64,000 bases of DNA from Balanoglossus misakiensis (lineage: Eukaryota > Hemichordata), in the NCBI GenBank assembly GCA_040954595.2, contig CM082577.2, positions 18,352,001 through 18,416,000 of the forward strand. Direction: 5' to 3'. Positions 22,454 through 30,654 of this stretch are shown here, piece by piece; the stretch's first letter is position 1, and every line of letters begins with the position of its first letter. The notes beneath the pieces are model-generated. The model ran no database searches and was not told where the DNA came from. It saw only the letters and a program-made list of their open reading frames with translations. A program made the position numbers and the translations under genes.

Positions 22454-24151
22454 ATGGATCCCGGCCGTGCTAATGCGGAAGTAATGAGGTTTCTTTTGGA
22501 CGACGACGACGATGAAGAATTTCTCGGTTTTCCAGCGGAGGATACGGCCAGCGACATCGAAATCCGCGAAATCAACGATGCGCTGCGACAAGTTCTCGAG
22601 CTGGAGAATGAGAACGACTTAGAAGTCCCGGAAGATCTGCGTAACATCCCGTGGTCGGCCGATCTAGAAAATTTTGATTTACCAACATTTCTCGTAGGCG
22701 AATCAGGGCCAAACCACAACCTGGCGGCAGGTTCTCAGCCTCTTGATTATTTTTTTTTACTGATTCCGCCGTATTTTATACGACGCTTGGCAGAGGAGAC
22801 CAACCGTTACGCCGATCAAAAACAGCGCGCGACGGGCATCGACCGCTATTGGTATGACACAAAACCCGACGAAATCAAGGCGTTCATCGCGATCAATATT
22901 TTGATGGGAATACACCAGCTTCCCAACATCAACTTGTACTGGTCGACTGATGACAGGCTTCAGGTCCCGGGCATAACCAAAATTATGACCAAAAACCGTT
23001 ATAAGAAGTTGTGTCAATACTTTCACGTCAACGATAACGAAGCCGACCAGCCAGCTGAAAACCCTCACCGAGATCGCATGCATAAGATCCGCCCGCTCCT
23101 CGACGTCGTCCAGCTCACATTCCCGGCAAACTATGTCCCCTTTCGCGAGATTTCCATCGATGAGGGAATGGTAAAATTCAAGGGGCATAGCTACATGATT
23201 CAGTATCTGCCAGCGAAACCAATCAAATGGGGGTTCAAGCTTTGGATCATCGCTTGCCCCCGTACCGGGTACTGCCTCAACCTCGATCCGTACACCGGGA
23301 AGAAAGGTGGTCAAGTCGCCCAGAAAGGTCTGGGATATTCGGTTATTTGGCAACTGTCGCACATGTACCACAACATGGGGCACGTTTTATTTTATGATAA
23401 TTTTTTTAGTTCAGTCGGGTTAGCCCTCGATCTGCTAAAATCGGGTACGCTTTGCTGCAGTACAGTTCGGCCAAACCGAGTTGGATTTCCCGTCGATCTC
23501 CGGAATGTAAAACTCGATAGCAACGCGTCAAAAACTCGCCAGTTTGGGAAGCTGACGGCAACTGTGTGGCAGGATAAAAGACAAGTTACCACACTCCAGC
23601 CTGAGTGTGTAACAACAAGACGGCGAGCCGGAGAAGTGTCCTGTCCCAAGAGTATTGTTGACTACAACAAATATATGGGCGGTGTCGACCTTTCAGACCA
23701 ACTCGCGACCTACTATCCTTTGGGCGGAAAGCACTTCAAGTACTGGAAGTACCTGTTTTGGTCCATTCTAAACAGGGCAATCTGCAACGCCTGGATTTTG
23801 TACAAGATTGCCAATATTCCAGCTCCAAGACGAAGATACCGCCAGCTGGATTTCCGCCTAGATCTGTGTACACAGTTGACAGCTGGATTCAGTGGTAGAA
23901 AGCGACCAGGGCCATCACCAGCTCCTGTCCTACTTCCAGCGTCGCTGAGTGCGGATAATTTTCCCGGCCACCAGTGCACAAAATTGGACACTTCCCGGCA
24001 AAAAAAGGGCTGTGTTCTTTGTGCTAAGCAAAAGAGGAAGACGCAGTCTGGCAGAGCTGTCCAAACAACGTGGATGTGCTGCAATTGCAGAGTAGCCCTT
24101 TGCAAAGTCGACTGCTTTGCAAAGTACCATGCCATCCAGTACCAGGCATAA
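22454..24151 (+). CDS. piggyBac transposase (PGBD4-like), intact
   Basis: A single 565-codon exon starts at ATG in ACAACAATGG, a good Kozak context. An acidic N-terminus (LDDDDDEEFLGF, IEIREINDAL) is followed by the DDE_Tnp_1_7 fold with YWYDTKPDEIKAFIAI and RYKKLCQYFHVND. The catalytic aspartates are D236 (SIDEGMV), D315 (FYDNFFSS) and D412 (GGVDLSDQ). A Cys-rich C-terminal domain (CVLCAKQKRK ... WMCCNCRVALCKVDCF, about residues 515-557) matches the zinc-binding domain that piggyBac uses for end recognition. The length is normal for the family and no frame damage is visible. The enzyme excises and inserts at TTAA without leaving a footprint. The 3' UTR begins with histone-type stem-loops (separate entry), suggesting cell-cycle-coupled expression. 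Confidence 0.95.
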   Translation: MDPGRANAEVMRFLLDDDDDEEFLGFPAEDTASDIEIREINDALRQVLELENENDLEVPEDLRNIPWSADLENFDLPTFLVGESGPNHNLAAGSQPLDYFFLLIPPYFIRRLAEETNRYADQKQRATGIDRYWYDTKPDEIKAFIAINILMGIHQLPNINLYWSTDDRLQVPGITKIMTKNRYKKLCQYFHVNDNEADQPAENPHRDRMHKIRPLLDVVQLTFPANYVPFREISIDEGMVKFKGHSYMIQYLPAKPIKWGFKLWIIACPRTGYCLNLDPYTGKKGGQVAQKGLGYSVIWQLSHMYHNMGHVLFYDNFFSSVGLALDLLKSGTLCCSTVRPNRVGFPVDLRNVKLDSNASKTRQFGKLTATVWQDKRQVTTLQPECVTTRRRAGEVSCPKSIVDYNKYMGGVDLSDQLATYYPLGGKHFKYWKYLFWSILNRAICNAWILYKIANIPAPRRRYRQLDFRLDLCTQLTAGFSGRKRPGPSPAPVLLPASLSADNFPGHQCTKLDTSRQKKGCVLCAKQKRKTQSGRAVQTTWMCCNCRVALCKVDCFAKYHAIQYQA

Positions 24152-24182
24152 AATGGCCCTTTGCTTTTCACGGCCAACAAAC

Positions 24183-24284
24183 GGCCCTTTTCAGGGCCAT
24201 CACTAGAAGTCACACTACTGTAAAAAAAATGTGACCCAAGCCAAACGGCCCTTTTCAGGGCCAACAAATCCTCCAAAAAGAGAA
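24183..24284 (+). promoter_or_regulatory. Two histone-type 3' stem-loops with purine-rich downstream element
   Basis: GGCCCTTTTCAGGGCC occurs twice, at 24183-24198 (31 nt after the transposase stop) and 24247-24262. Each is a 6-bp stem with a TTTC loop, preceded by AAAC, as in the 3' ends of metazoan replication-dependent histone mRNAs that bind SLBP. Twelve bases after the second copy is AAAAAGAGAA (24275-24284), in the position and composition of the histone downstream element that pairs with U7 snRNA. An AATAAA at 24293-24298 offers alternative polyadenylation. No histone reading frame lies in the window. The match is seen directly; function is inferred. Confidence 0.75.
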
Positions 24285-24346
24285 TACCGAAAAATAAAAA
24301 TGTAAGCACCCACTCTCAACAACACAAACACACACAAACGTATACA

Positions 24347-24347
24347 G

Positions 24348-24393
<46 letters not shown>
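24347..24393. repeat. (CA)n microsatellite
   Basis: About twenty consecutive CA units inside the piggyBac 3' region. Confidence 0.95.
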
Positions 24394-24396
<3 letters not shown>

Positions 24397-24807
24397 GACA
24401 GAAAGAAGGAAATGAAACCTTTAACTTAATAGTAAAAAGAAAGAAATTACTGTTAATAATGTGAAAAACTGACAAAGAGACCTGTAATTTAGTTTTATTT
24501 ATTCTCATTCAAAACTAATTTCCTCTTCACCTGAAACAGAAAGTGTAAAATGCACAAAACCTGCTTTCCATGAACTATAGTTGAATGGAAACTTTCTGGA
24601 CACATCACATGCCACACATCATTGAAACGGGAATTTTCAGAACTGTAAAATAAATTTTACCTGCTACAGTCAATTCCCAACCATTTTTGAGCAAATTCTG
24701 GTAAAAACACACACCTAATTTTGATTGCACAATCTCACTAATTCAGTGAAAAGTTCTGGGCTCCACTATGCATTGTTATGCAAATGAGCTGGGCTGCAAA
24801 GGGTTAA

Positions 24808-25390
24808 CTATCTTAAACGCTATATAAAGGTGAGACAGAACTATATGTGAAAGCTTATAAGGATATTACTTACGTCTTGATAGATATCAGGTACAATTCG
24901 GTCTATCGGATCTCCAGCTCGTCGGAACGGCGTGCTTTCCCCAGGTCCGCCCACACTGCTGTTGGCCTCATCCATTGGTGCTGCCCCTGTCAGTCAGATC
25001 TCCGTGCTCCGCCTTCCACGGTCCTGGCTGGCTGTCGCCCTGGGCAACCTACTCCGGCTGCCAGTCATCCGGGGGTCCAAATGTAATTCCACTACACTCG
25101 TCCTTCTTTTCTTTTTGGGAGATCCTCCCTGGGGCTATATGTCGGGTAATGGGAAGCCTGAAACGGTGGGGTTCCCTGGAAACGTTCGCCGGGCTGGTCC
25201 TGAAAATAAAAAGATCTTGGGTGGCTTGCCCGCGGAGACGGGCACCAGAATACTCTCTGATATTAGATTCCAGCCAGGGTGGCCGGATTGGGTTTTGTGG
25301 TTGTTTGGCATGTATTTCCTCTGCCAGAAGCGGATGTTTGGGTAGGATCTTCCTCCGTCAGTGACGGATTTCACACTCTGTTTTGTTTCT
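24808..25390. other. Probable 3' end of gypsy A (candidate LTR start at 25096)
   Basis: On the minus strand a purine-rich tract (25118-25097, AAAAAGAAAAGAAGG) precedes TGTAGTGGAATTACA, a typical gypsy LTR start. A TATATAG box is seen near 24821-24830. If correct, the LTR continues leftward through the piggyBac insertion. No second LTR copy is visible on the gag side of the element, so this stays tentative. Confidence 0.35.
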
Positions 25391-26770
25391 TCAGATCTGG
25401 TACAGACGGCGGGCGTTTTCGGCCGTCTGCGCCAACAGCTGGCGAGTAGAGGTACCTCGCAGTCTGGCTACCTCAAGTGCTACGTCCCCAAGGAAGGCTG
25501 GAGTATTCATCCTCTGGGACTCCCACACGCGTCTGCTGGGCGACTCGGTCTCCACTAAGATCCGGTCCTCCGAGATAGCCTGCATGGCTTCAATCTGTCG
25601 CTCATCAAACTGGCGGACGGCTGCCGAGAACCCAAAATAGGTCTCGGGGAAGTACCGCCGCCAGTCTCCCACGGTCTCCATACATCCTCGGAAATCCCGG
25701 AGGTGGATCTGCTGGCGCTCGTCGCAGTGCCTGGTCATGGTTAGTAGAGTCCAGGCTGCCGTGTGTCGGTCATACCTGTCGTTGGAGGTTCCCCGGGCGG
25801 TGATGACTACTGGCTTCCTTCCCGGGTTCATGGTTAACAGGTCTTCGAAGACCCTATCTTGGCCTTCCCAGGTGGAGGGGTCTTCCGTCCGGTCAAGTCC
25901 GATGTCCCCTAGTGCGGCCACGTCTGGGCGCCTCAGAAGATTGCCGAGGGTCTGGCGTTGATCCTTGGTCATGTATGGTGCCACTCGTGGGTTAACTCCA
26001 AGGGCTATTGGAAAATCTTTTTCCCCCGGCAGCGGGTCCGGGTACCGATCCGGCTCAGAGAATACTTGTAGCCCTCCGAGGAGCCGGATTCGATAGTCTG
26101 GAAGGACACCAACATCGTAGTCAGTGAGGTCTTGTGGAGTTGTTGGAGCGTCCTCCACCCTACATTTCTCGGCGCAGGCCTGAGGGTAGAAGCAGGCATC
26201 GATTCCCCCGGGTGTGGATGGGTCCCGGGCTGCTGTTTCGGGTGGCTGTGTCCGGGTTGCTGCTGGTCTCCGGGGCGGTTGGATTCTCCAGAACTCGTCC
26301 TGACGCGCTTGTGATACCCATCTGAGCAACACGCTCAGCACGCGCCAGTGGATGAGGATCGCTGGCGTGGTGGGGGGGTTCAGCGGGAACTTGTTTGGTA
26401 CTTCCCACCCCTGAAACACACACAGGCGCTTCATCATAACGATGCTCTCGGGCGAGCACAGGGATTCCGAAGGGATTTTTCCGGGTCCACCCCTACGAAT
26501 GAACAGATCCAACAGGTCGGGTATCTCTTTCCCGGGACCACATAGCCAGTAGGTCAGCTTTTCCAAAGCCTCCACCGCGTCCCGCTCGCGGAATACCTCT
26601 GGCCTCTCAACAAACAGTTCGGGAAGGTGACGGTGAAATACATGTTTCTTCAACTTCCGTGTTGACATCCGGCATCCCGGGAATGGACATGGAGAGGGGC
26701 CATACGAGTAGCGTGGACCAGGGGGTGGGGAGTTTCTTCGGGTCGGCCTGGTGCTCCTCCATCGGTGTTC
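25391..26770 (-). pseudogene. Accessory ORF of gypsy A, C-terminal part: C2H2 finger plus TatD-like nuclease domain
   Basis: The frame begins with a Pro-rich linker and a C2H2 finger (CPFPGCRMSTRKLKKHVFHRH). A helical region follows (GWEVPNKFPLNPPTT...IHWRVLSVLL), then a domain whose motif order matches TatD/TATDN2 metal-dependent DNases: ALGVNPRV (GVHPH), VAALGDIGLD (GEIGLD), KPVVITARG (PVVIHCR), IHLRDFRG (HCFSG), ETYFGFSAAV (GFSG), ILVETESP (LLETDSP) and a terminal GTSTRQLLAQTAENARRLY. Several metal ligands are replaced (His in HxH, GVHP, VIHC and HCF), so catalysis is doubtful. The better-kept motifs in the remnant at 15.8 kb show the family once had them. The TatD identity is my inference from motif order. 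The N-terminal part is in a different frame upstream. Confidence 0.75.
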
Positions 26771-27624
26771 CTCCATCGGTGTTCGGTTTGTCTGGGCGGT
26801 TCCGGCGTTGGGTACCGGATAGGTGAACGACACCTGGGGCTGAGGTCTCCCCAGCGCGAATGGGATGGTCGTTCGCGGGAAGGCGGGCGGTCCCGCCTCT
26901 CCTCTCTAGCACGACCCGGTCGAGGCGACCGGGTTGGGGATCTGGACCTAGTGGGGAATCCGAGAAATTCCCGGAGATCCCAGGGGATATCGATTTCCCC
27001 CACCTCCGACATCTCCTCCGGCGCTATAGGCCGGATCAACGGCTGCAGCGGTAGCGTCTCCTGGCGTGGGGGTGGTGGCTCCTGCAGAAACGGTCGGCCA
27101 CTTTCTGCTCTTGGGGGTGATCCGTGGGTGGGGGGTGGTTCTGGCCCCTCCAACACCTCCATCGCCTGGTCTTTGTCGCCACCGAGTACCTGTCTCTCCT
27201 GCTGTGGGTCCGGGAAGATGCTGAGGGTTTCTTCCTGGTCGTCAGCTGCGGTGGTGGTTCTGGGGAGCTCTTGCAAAGAAAGACTGCCGACGAACCCTCC
27301 CCGTACTCGGCCTAGGTTGAACTCCCGGGGGACTGTGGTTTTCAGGGCTGTGGTGCGACTCTTCATGGCTATGTCGGGCGCGGGCAGATGGGCGTTAACT
27401 TTTTCCTCTCCGTAGATCCGGATGGCCTCCTCCCGTGCGATGGACATCCACCCCACGTCCCCAATTACGGTGGCCACTTGGAAGTGCTCGTGGAGCATTT
27501 CGAACATGGTGTCCTCGTCCATGCCGAGGTCTCTCAACCGGGGGATCACACTGATGGGGTCCAAGAGTTTCCCCTTGCCACATCGGAAACGGATGTCCTC
27601 CAATTGACGTTGATTTGAATCCAT
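26771..27624 (-). pseudogene. Accessory ORF of gypsy A, N-terminal part
   Basis: The frame starts MDSNQRQLEDIRFRCGKG and has a helical N-terminal region (PRLRDLGMDEDTMFEMLHEHFQ, GWMSIAREEAIRIYG), then a long Pro/Arg/Ser-rich linker with RSRSPTRSPRPGR-like tracts. A perfect 14-bp tandem duplication (26757-26770 = 26771-26784) throws it out of frame exactly where the downstream TatD frame takes over, so the two were probably one protein of about 740 residues. The N-terminal domain is not recognised. Position after integrase, where env or accessory genes sit in gypsy elements, is the only hint of role. Confidence 0.65.
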
Positions 27625-27736
27625 TCTGGGGGGGGGGGCAAAAAGAAAAGAAAGAAAATTAACGGTTAGTGGGTCCTCGTCGGTAACGAGTCATAGTCCT
27701 ACCCGATGGCAATTTCCCCTTTTTCCCTCTGTTCCC

Positions 27737-28216
27737 TTACTCATCGGTTCCCTCCCCCACGCAGTTCGGACAGTGAAAGGGGTCTGTCGATTTGACCTGT
27801 TTTGGGGAGAGATTGACGCAGGTGCTGTGAAACCAGTCGTAACAGCTGTCACACTGGACCATCAGCTTCCCGGTGTCCGGCCCACGGCAGACACAGTATG
27901 TCTGCCCCCGGTCTTTGTCCTGCGTGTCAGGATCCCCACCCTTCAGGGGTAGTGACCTCTTGAATTTAACTATCCAGCTGGGCAGTTGCGCGTCCCTGCA
28001 CAGCTTCATTCTGTCGTGGTTTGCGGTGGCCATGCGTCTCGGAAATTTCACCCGGTACAAGTATGGCGATAGTTTCGCTATCACTATTCCTGGTCCTTTC
28101 CATGGTGGGCTTAGTTTTTTACACTTCCCTCTCACGGTCGCTGAGTCCAGAAGGTAGACGGGGTCTCCGACTTCATATGAACTGAGACGGGCCTTCAAGT
28201 CGTAATCTCGCTTCAT
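27737..28216 (-). CDS. Integrase C-terminus of gypsy A with PHD finger
   Basis: The 159-aa frame opens with the GPY/F-type SH3-like module (YEVGDPVYLLD ... WKGPGIVIAKLSPYLYRVKF). It ends with a C4HC3 PHD finger: YCVCRGPDTGKLMVQCDSC, YDWFHSTCVNLS and FHCPNC. The Trp before the zinc-ligand His and the surrounding acidic and aromatic residues are those that read methylated histone H3 tails in many PHD fingers. In the known chromovirus lineage a chromodomain occupies this place and steers integration, so the PHD finger may be a targeting module. It reads in another frame than the rest of integrase. The switch lies near 28235 in an A/T homopolymer, so it could also be a sequencing error. Confidence 0.85.
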   Translation of the reverse strand: MKRDYDLKARLSSYEVGDPVYLLDSATVRGKCKKLSPPWKGPGIVIAKLSPYLYRVKFPRRMATANHDRMKLCRDAQLPSWIVKFKRSLPLKGGDPDTQDKDRGQTYCVCRGPDTGKLMVQCDSCYDWFHSTCVNLSPKQVKSTDPFHCPNCVGEGTDE

Positions 28217-30612
28217 TCTTTCCTGGGTGACAACAGTTTTTCCCGAGCGAGCTCATGGGCTTCCTTCATGGTGCTTCCCAGGTTGCTCGCATATTCTTCA
28301 GGGTCTTGGGCTGGCGCTGGTTTCCCGAAGACCAGGTCGGCCGGTTGGTTCACTTCCCGCCCCAGCATAAGGCGATTAGGTGTGAATCCGGTATTTCGGT
28401 TTACGGAGGTCCGAATGGCTCCGGCGATTTGGGGTAGGAATTTGTCCCACTCGTTCTGTTTGCCCTGGACGAAACAGCGAACTGCATCCATGAGGGTCCG
28501 ATTTTGCCGTTCCACCTGGCCGTTCGCGGACGGGCGGTACGGCGTGGTCCTAGCCTTGTGTATTTGGAGCAATTCGCATACTGACTGGAACAGCTGACTT
28601 TCGAAATTACTGCCTCTGTCGGTGAATATCTCAAATGGACATCCGAATCGAGAAAAGAATTCCCCTACGGCTGCCGTAGCGGTCACCTCTGCCGTTTGGC
28701 TAGGTAGTGGAATGCACTCTACCCATTTGGTGAATTGGTCGACCATGACTAGGATATATTCGTTTTTTCGGGGTGTCCGGGGCAGTGGTCCAAGAAAGTC
28801 CAGATGTACCCTTTCCATTGGCGATCCCACGTGGTACCGGGTCAGGGGGCACCTCGCATGCCGCTGTGGTTTCTTGTGCTTGTTGCAATCGTTGCATGAG
28901 GCTACGAAGCTGCGGACATCATCTGCCATCCGATGCCAGTGGTACTTCATCTGGAGTCTGGCCAGCGTCCATTGCACGCCCTGGTGTCCTGCCGAGGGGA
29001 TTGCGTGATTCAGTTCAATTACTTCCGATATCATTTTTCTGGGGATGACCAGTTTTCCTTCGCCCTCGTCCTCGGATTTCCTCCGGAGTATTGGCATCTT
29101 CGGGTCCACATAGTATATTTCTCGGTTTATCCAGGCATTTTTTGCGGCGGGGCTGAGTAGTGCCAATGCGCTCTCTGCGGGAGTTTGGCCAGTATTCAGC
29201 CATTCCAGTATCGGCCGTAGATCGGCATCTTCCCGCTGTCGTCGGTATATGGTGTCCAGGGTTTCCCGCCACGGCGTCTCGATCTCTGGCGAGCTGCTCC
29301 TAGTCACCGTGCATATCTTGGGGTCCTCTTTTTCCGCCTGTGTATCTTCACCGGAGGTCGTGTCCTCTCCCCTGAAGTCTATTCCGATTGACTTTAGTAT
29401 TTCGTCGAAATCGAATCCTTCCCCGGGGTCCTCCGGGGGGTCTGCGAGGTGGTCATTCGTCTCGTCGTCTTCGTTGCCTAGGTTTACCGCGCAGACGTCT
29501 TGTCTGATGTCTTTGGATGGTTGTGAGGCTAACGGTATTACTTCGTCTACCTTGGTCACGAAATCTCCCCAATTTCTGTGCGCTCGTTGGCAATAATCAC
29601 AGCCGCCGCAGGGAAGTTCGTCCGGCGTAACGTTGTGACGGTAGTGTCGGCACTGCCCCTGCGGTTCGATTCGGGATAAGGCATCAGCGTTGAGGTGTTT
29701 GTTCTCAGGCCTATGCTGAACCGTCATGTTGTACTGGCTAAGTTCCTCCAACCATCGGGCCAATTGTCCTTGGGGTTCTTTAAACCCCAGCAACCAGGCC
29801 AGACTGCTGTGGTCCGTCCGTATTATGAAATGGTTCCCCAGCAAGTAGTGTCGAAATAACCGGGTAAATCGTACTACCGCTAGGAGTTCTTTTCGGGTCG
29901 TACAATACCTTGTTTGCTCGGGTGTTAGCGCGAAGCTGGCGTACGCGATTACTCGCTCCCCTCCATCCTGCACCTGGAGAAGTTCCGCTCCCACGGCAAT
30001 GTCTGATGCATCCGTGTCCAATATGAACGGGTCTTTTGGGTTCGGTAATGTGAGTACCGGCGCTGATGTTAAGCGATCTTTTAACGCTTCGAAGGCCAGC
30101 TGTTGCTCTTCGCCCCACTTGAAAGGCTTTTTTCCCGTAACTGTGTACAGCGGGGCGGCCAACTTGGCATGATCCTTTATAAACGAGCGGTGATAGTTGG
30201 CTAAACCTGCGAAACGTTCCACCTCCTTGGTGTTTTTTGGCGTCGGCCAGTTGCGCACTGCGTCAACGGAACGCGGGTCCAGTCCTATTGTTCCTTTACG
30301 GACAATCCGCCCCAGGAATTCCACTTCCGTCTGAAACAGCTCACACTTGCGGGGGCGTAGTTTCAACCTGTATTCTCGTATCCGGGTGAACACGTCCCGC
30401 AGATTCTGGAGATGGTCAGCAAAGTCCGCCCCAAGTACCATGATGTCGTCTAAGAATGCAAATACTACCTCCCATGTCAGCCCACGCAGCACCAGATTCA
30501 TGGCTCGCGAGTATGTGGCGGGGGCGTTGCACAGGCCGAAGGGCATGCGGGCGAATTCAAACAGTCCGTACTTTGTGGTAAAGGCGGTCTTCTTGCGGTC
30601 ATCTTTGTCCAC
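28213..30612 (-). CDS. Pol of gypsy A: RT (catalytic part), RNase H, integrase core
   Basis: In this 799-aa frame, RT motifs run from ARMPFGLCNAP through FAFLDDIMVLG (YxDD equivalent) to the thumb. RNase H follows with DTDASDIAVG, RKELLAVV and RTDHSSLAWLL. A linker rich in acidic residues is followed by the H2C2 zinc-binding domain (HQGVQWTLARLQ ... CNDCNKHK) and the integrase core with HLDFLGPLP, FTDRGSNFES and GQVERQNRTLMDA, giving the D-D-35-E triad. Upstream the same frame continues across an in-frame TGA (30655-30657) into the protease/RT frame. Catalytic residues all look intact. This is classic Ty3/gypsy domain order. Confidence 0.95.
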   Translation of the reverse strand: MDKDDRKKTAFTTKYGLFEFARMPFGLCNAPATYSRAMNLVLRGLTWEVVFAFLDDIMVLGADFADHLQNLRDVFTRIREYRLKLRPRKCELFQTEVEFLGRIVRKGTIGLDPRSVDAVRNWPTPKNTKEVERFAGLANYHRSFIKDHAKLAAPLYTVTGKKPFKWGEEQQLAFEALKDRLTSAPVLTLPNPKDPFILDTDASDIAVGAELLQVQDGGERVIAYASFALTPEQTRYCTTRKELLAVVRFTRLFRHYLLGNHFIIRTDHSSLAWLLGFKEPQGQLARWLEELSQYNMTVQHRPENKHLNADALSRIEPQGQCRHYRHNVTPDELPCGGCDYCQRAHRNWGDFVTKVDEVIPLASQPSKDIRQDVCAVNLGNEDDETNDHLADPPEDPGEGFDFDEILKSIGIDFRGEDTTSGEDTQAEKEDPKICTVTRSSSPEIETPWRETLDTIYRRQREDADLRPILEWLNTGQTPAESALALLSPAAKNAWINREIYYVDPKMPILRRKSEDEGEGKLVIPRKMISEVIELNHAIPSAGHQGVQWTLARLQMKYHWHRMADDVRSFVASCNDCNKHKKPQRHARCPLTRYHVGSPMERVHLDFLGPLPRTPRKNEYILVMVDQFTKWVECIPLPSQTAEVTATAAVGEFFSRFGCPFEIFTDRGSNFESQLFQSVCELLQIHKARTTPYRPSANGQVERQNRTLMDAVRCFVQGKQNEWDKFLPQIAGAIRTSVNRNTGFTPNRLMLGREVNQPADLVFGKPAPAQDPEEYASNLGSTMKEAHELAREKLLSPRKE

Positions 30613-30654
30613 TTGTATCTGCCAGTACGCTGAATTGGCATCTAGTTTCGAGAA

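Larger units (their letters stand above)
22091..24807 (+). mobile_element. Complete autonomous piggyBac transposon
   Basis: TTAA at 22091-22094 and 24804-24807 flanks 15-bp terminal inverted repeats: CCCTTTGCTGCCCAG at 22095-22109 and CTGGGCTGCAAAGGG at 24789-24803, with one mismatch. The 2,709-bp body holds one intact transposase gene, a CRE-like TGACGTCA upstream of it, two histone-type stem-loops and a (CA)n tract downstream. Everything needed for transposition is present, so this copy may be active or very recently so. Confidence 0.95.

Noticed and set aside
24183-24262. Stem-loops as bacterial-type terminators or as a nearby histone gene end
   Set aside because: The DNA is eukaryotic and the only reading frame upstream is the transposase; no histone-fold sequence is visible on either strand nearby.
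22757-24309. Minus-strand frames opposite the piggyBac transposase
   Set aside because: Antisense shadows of an intact, motif-rich plus-strand gene.
25737-27415. Long plus-strand open frames (e.g. 26765-27415) over the gypsy A accessory ORF
   Set aside because: GC-rich antisense shadows of the minus-strand frame with no motifs or start context.
27737-28216. PHD finger as evidence for a RAG2-like partner of the RAG1-like gene
   Set aside because: It is contiguous with the GPY/F module of a gypsy integrase on the opposite strand; no Kelch repeats are present anywhere in the window.
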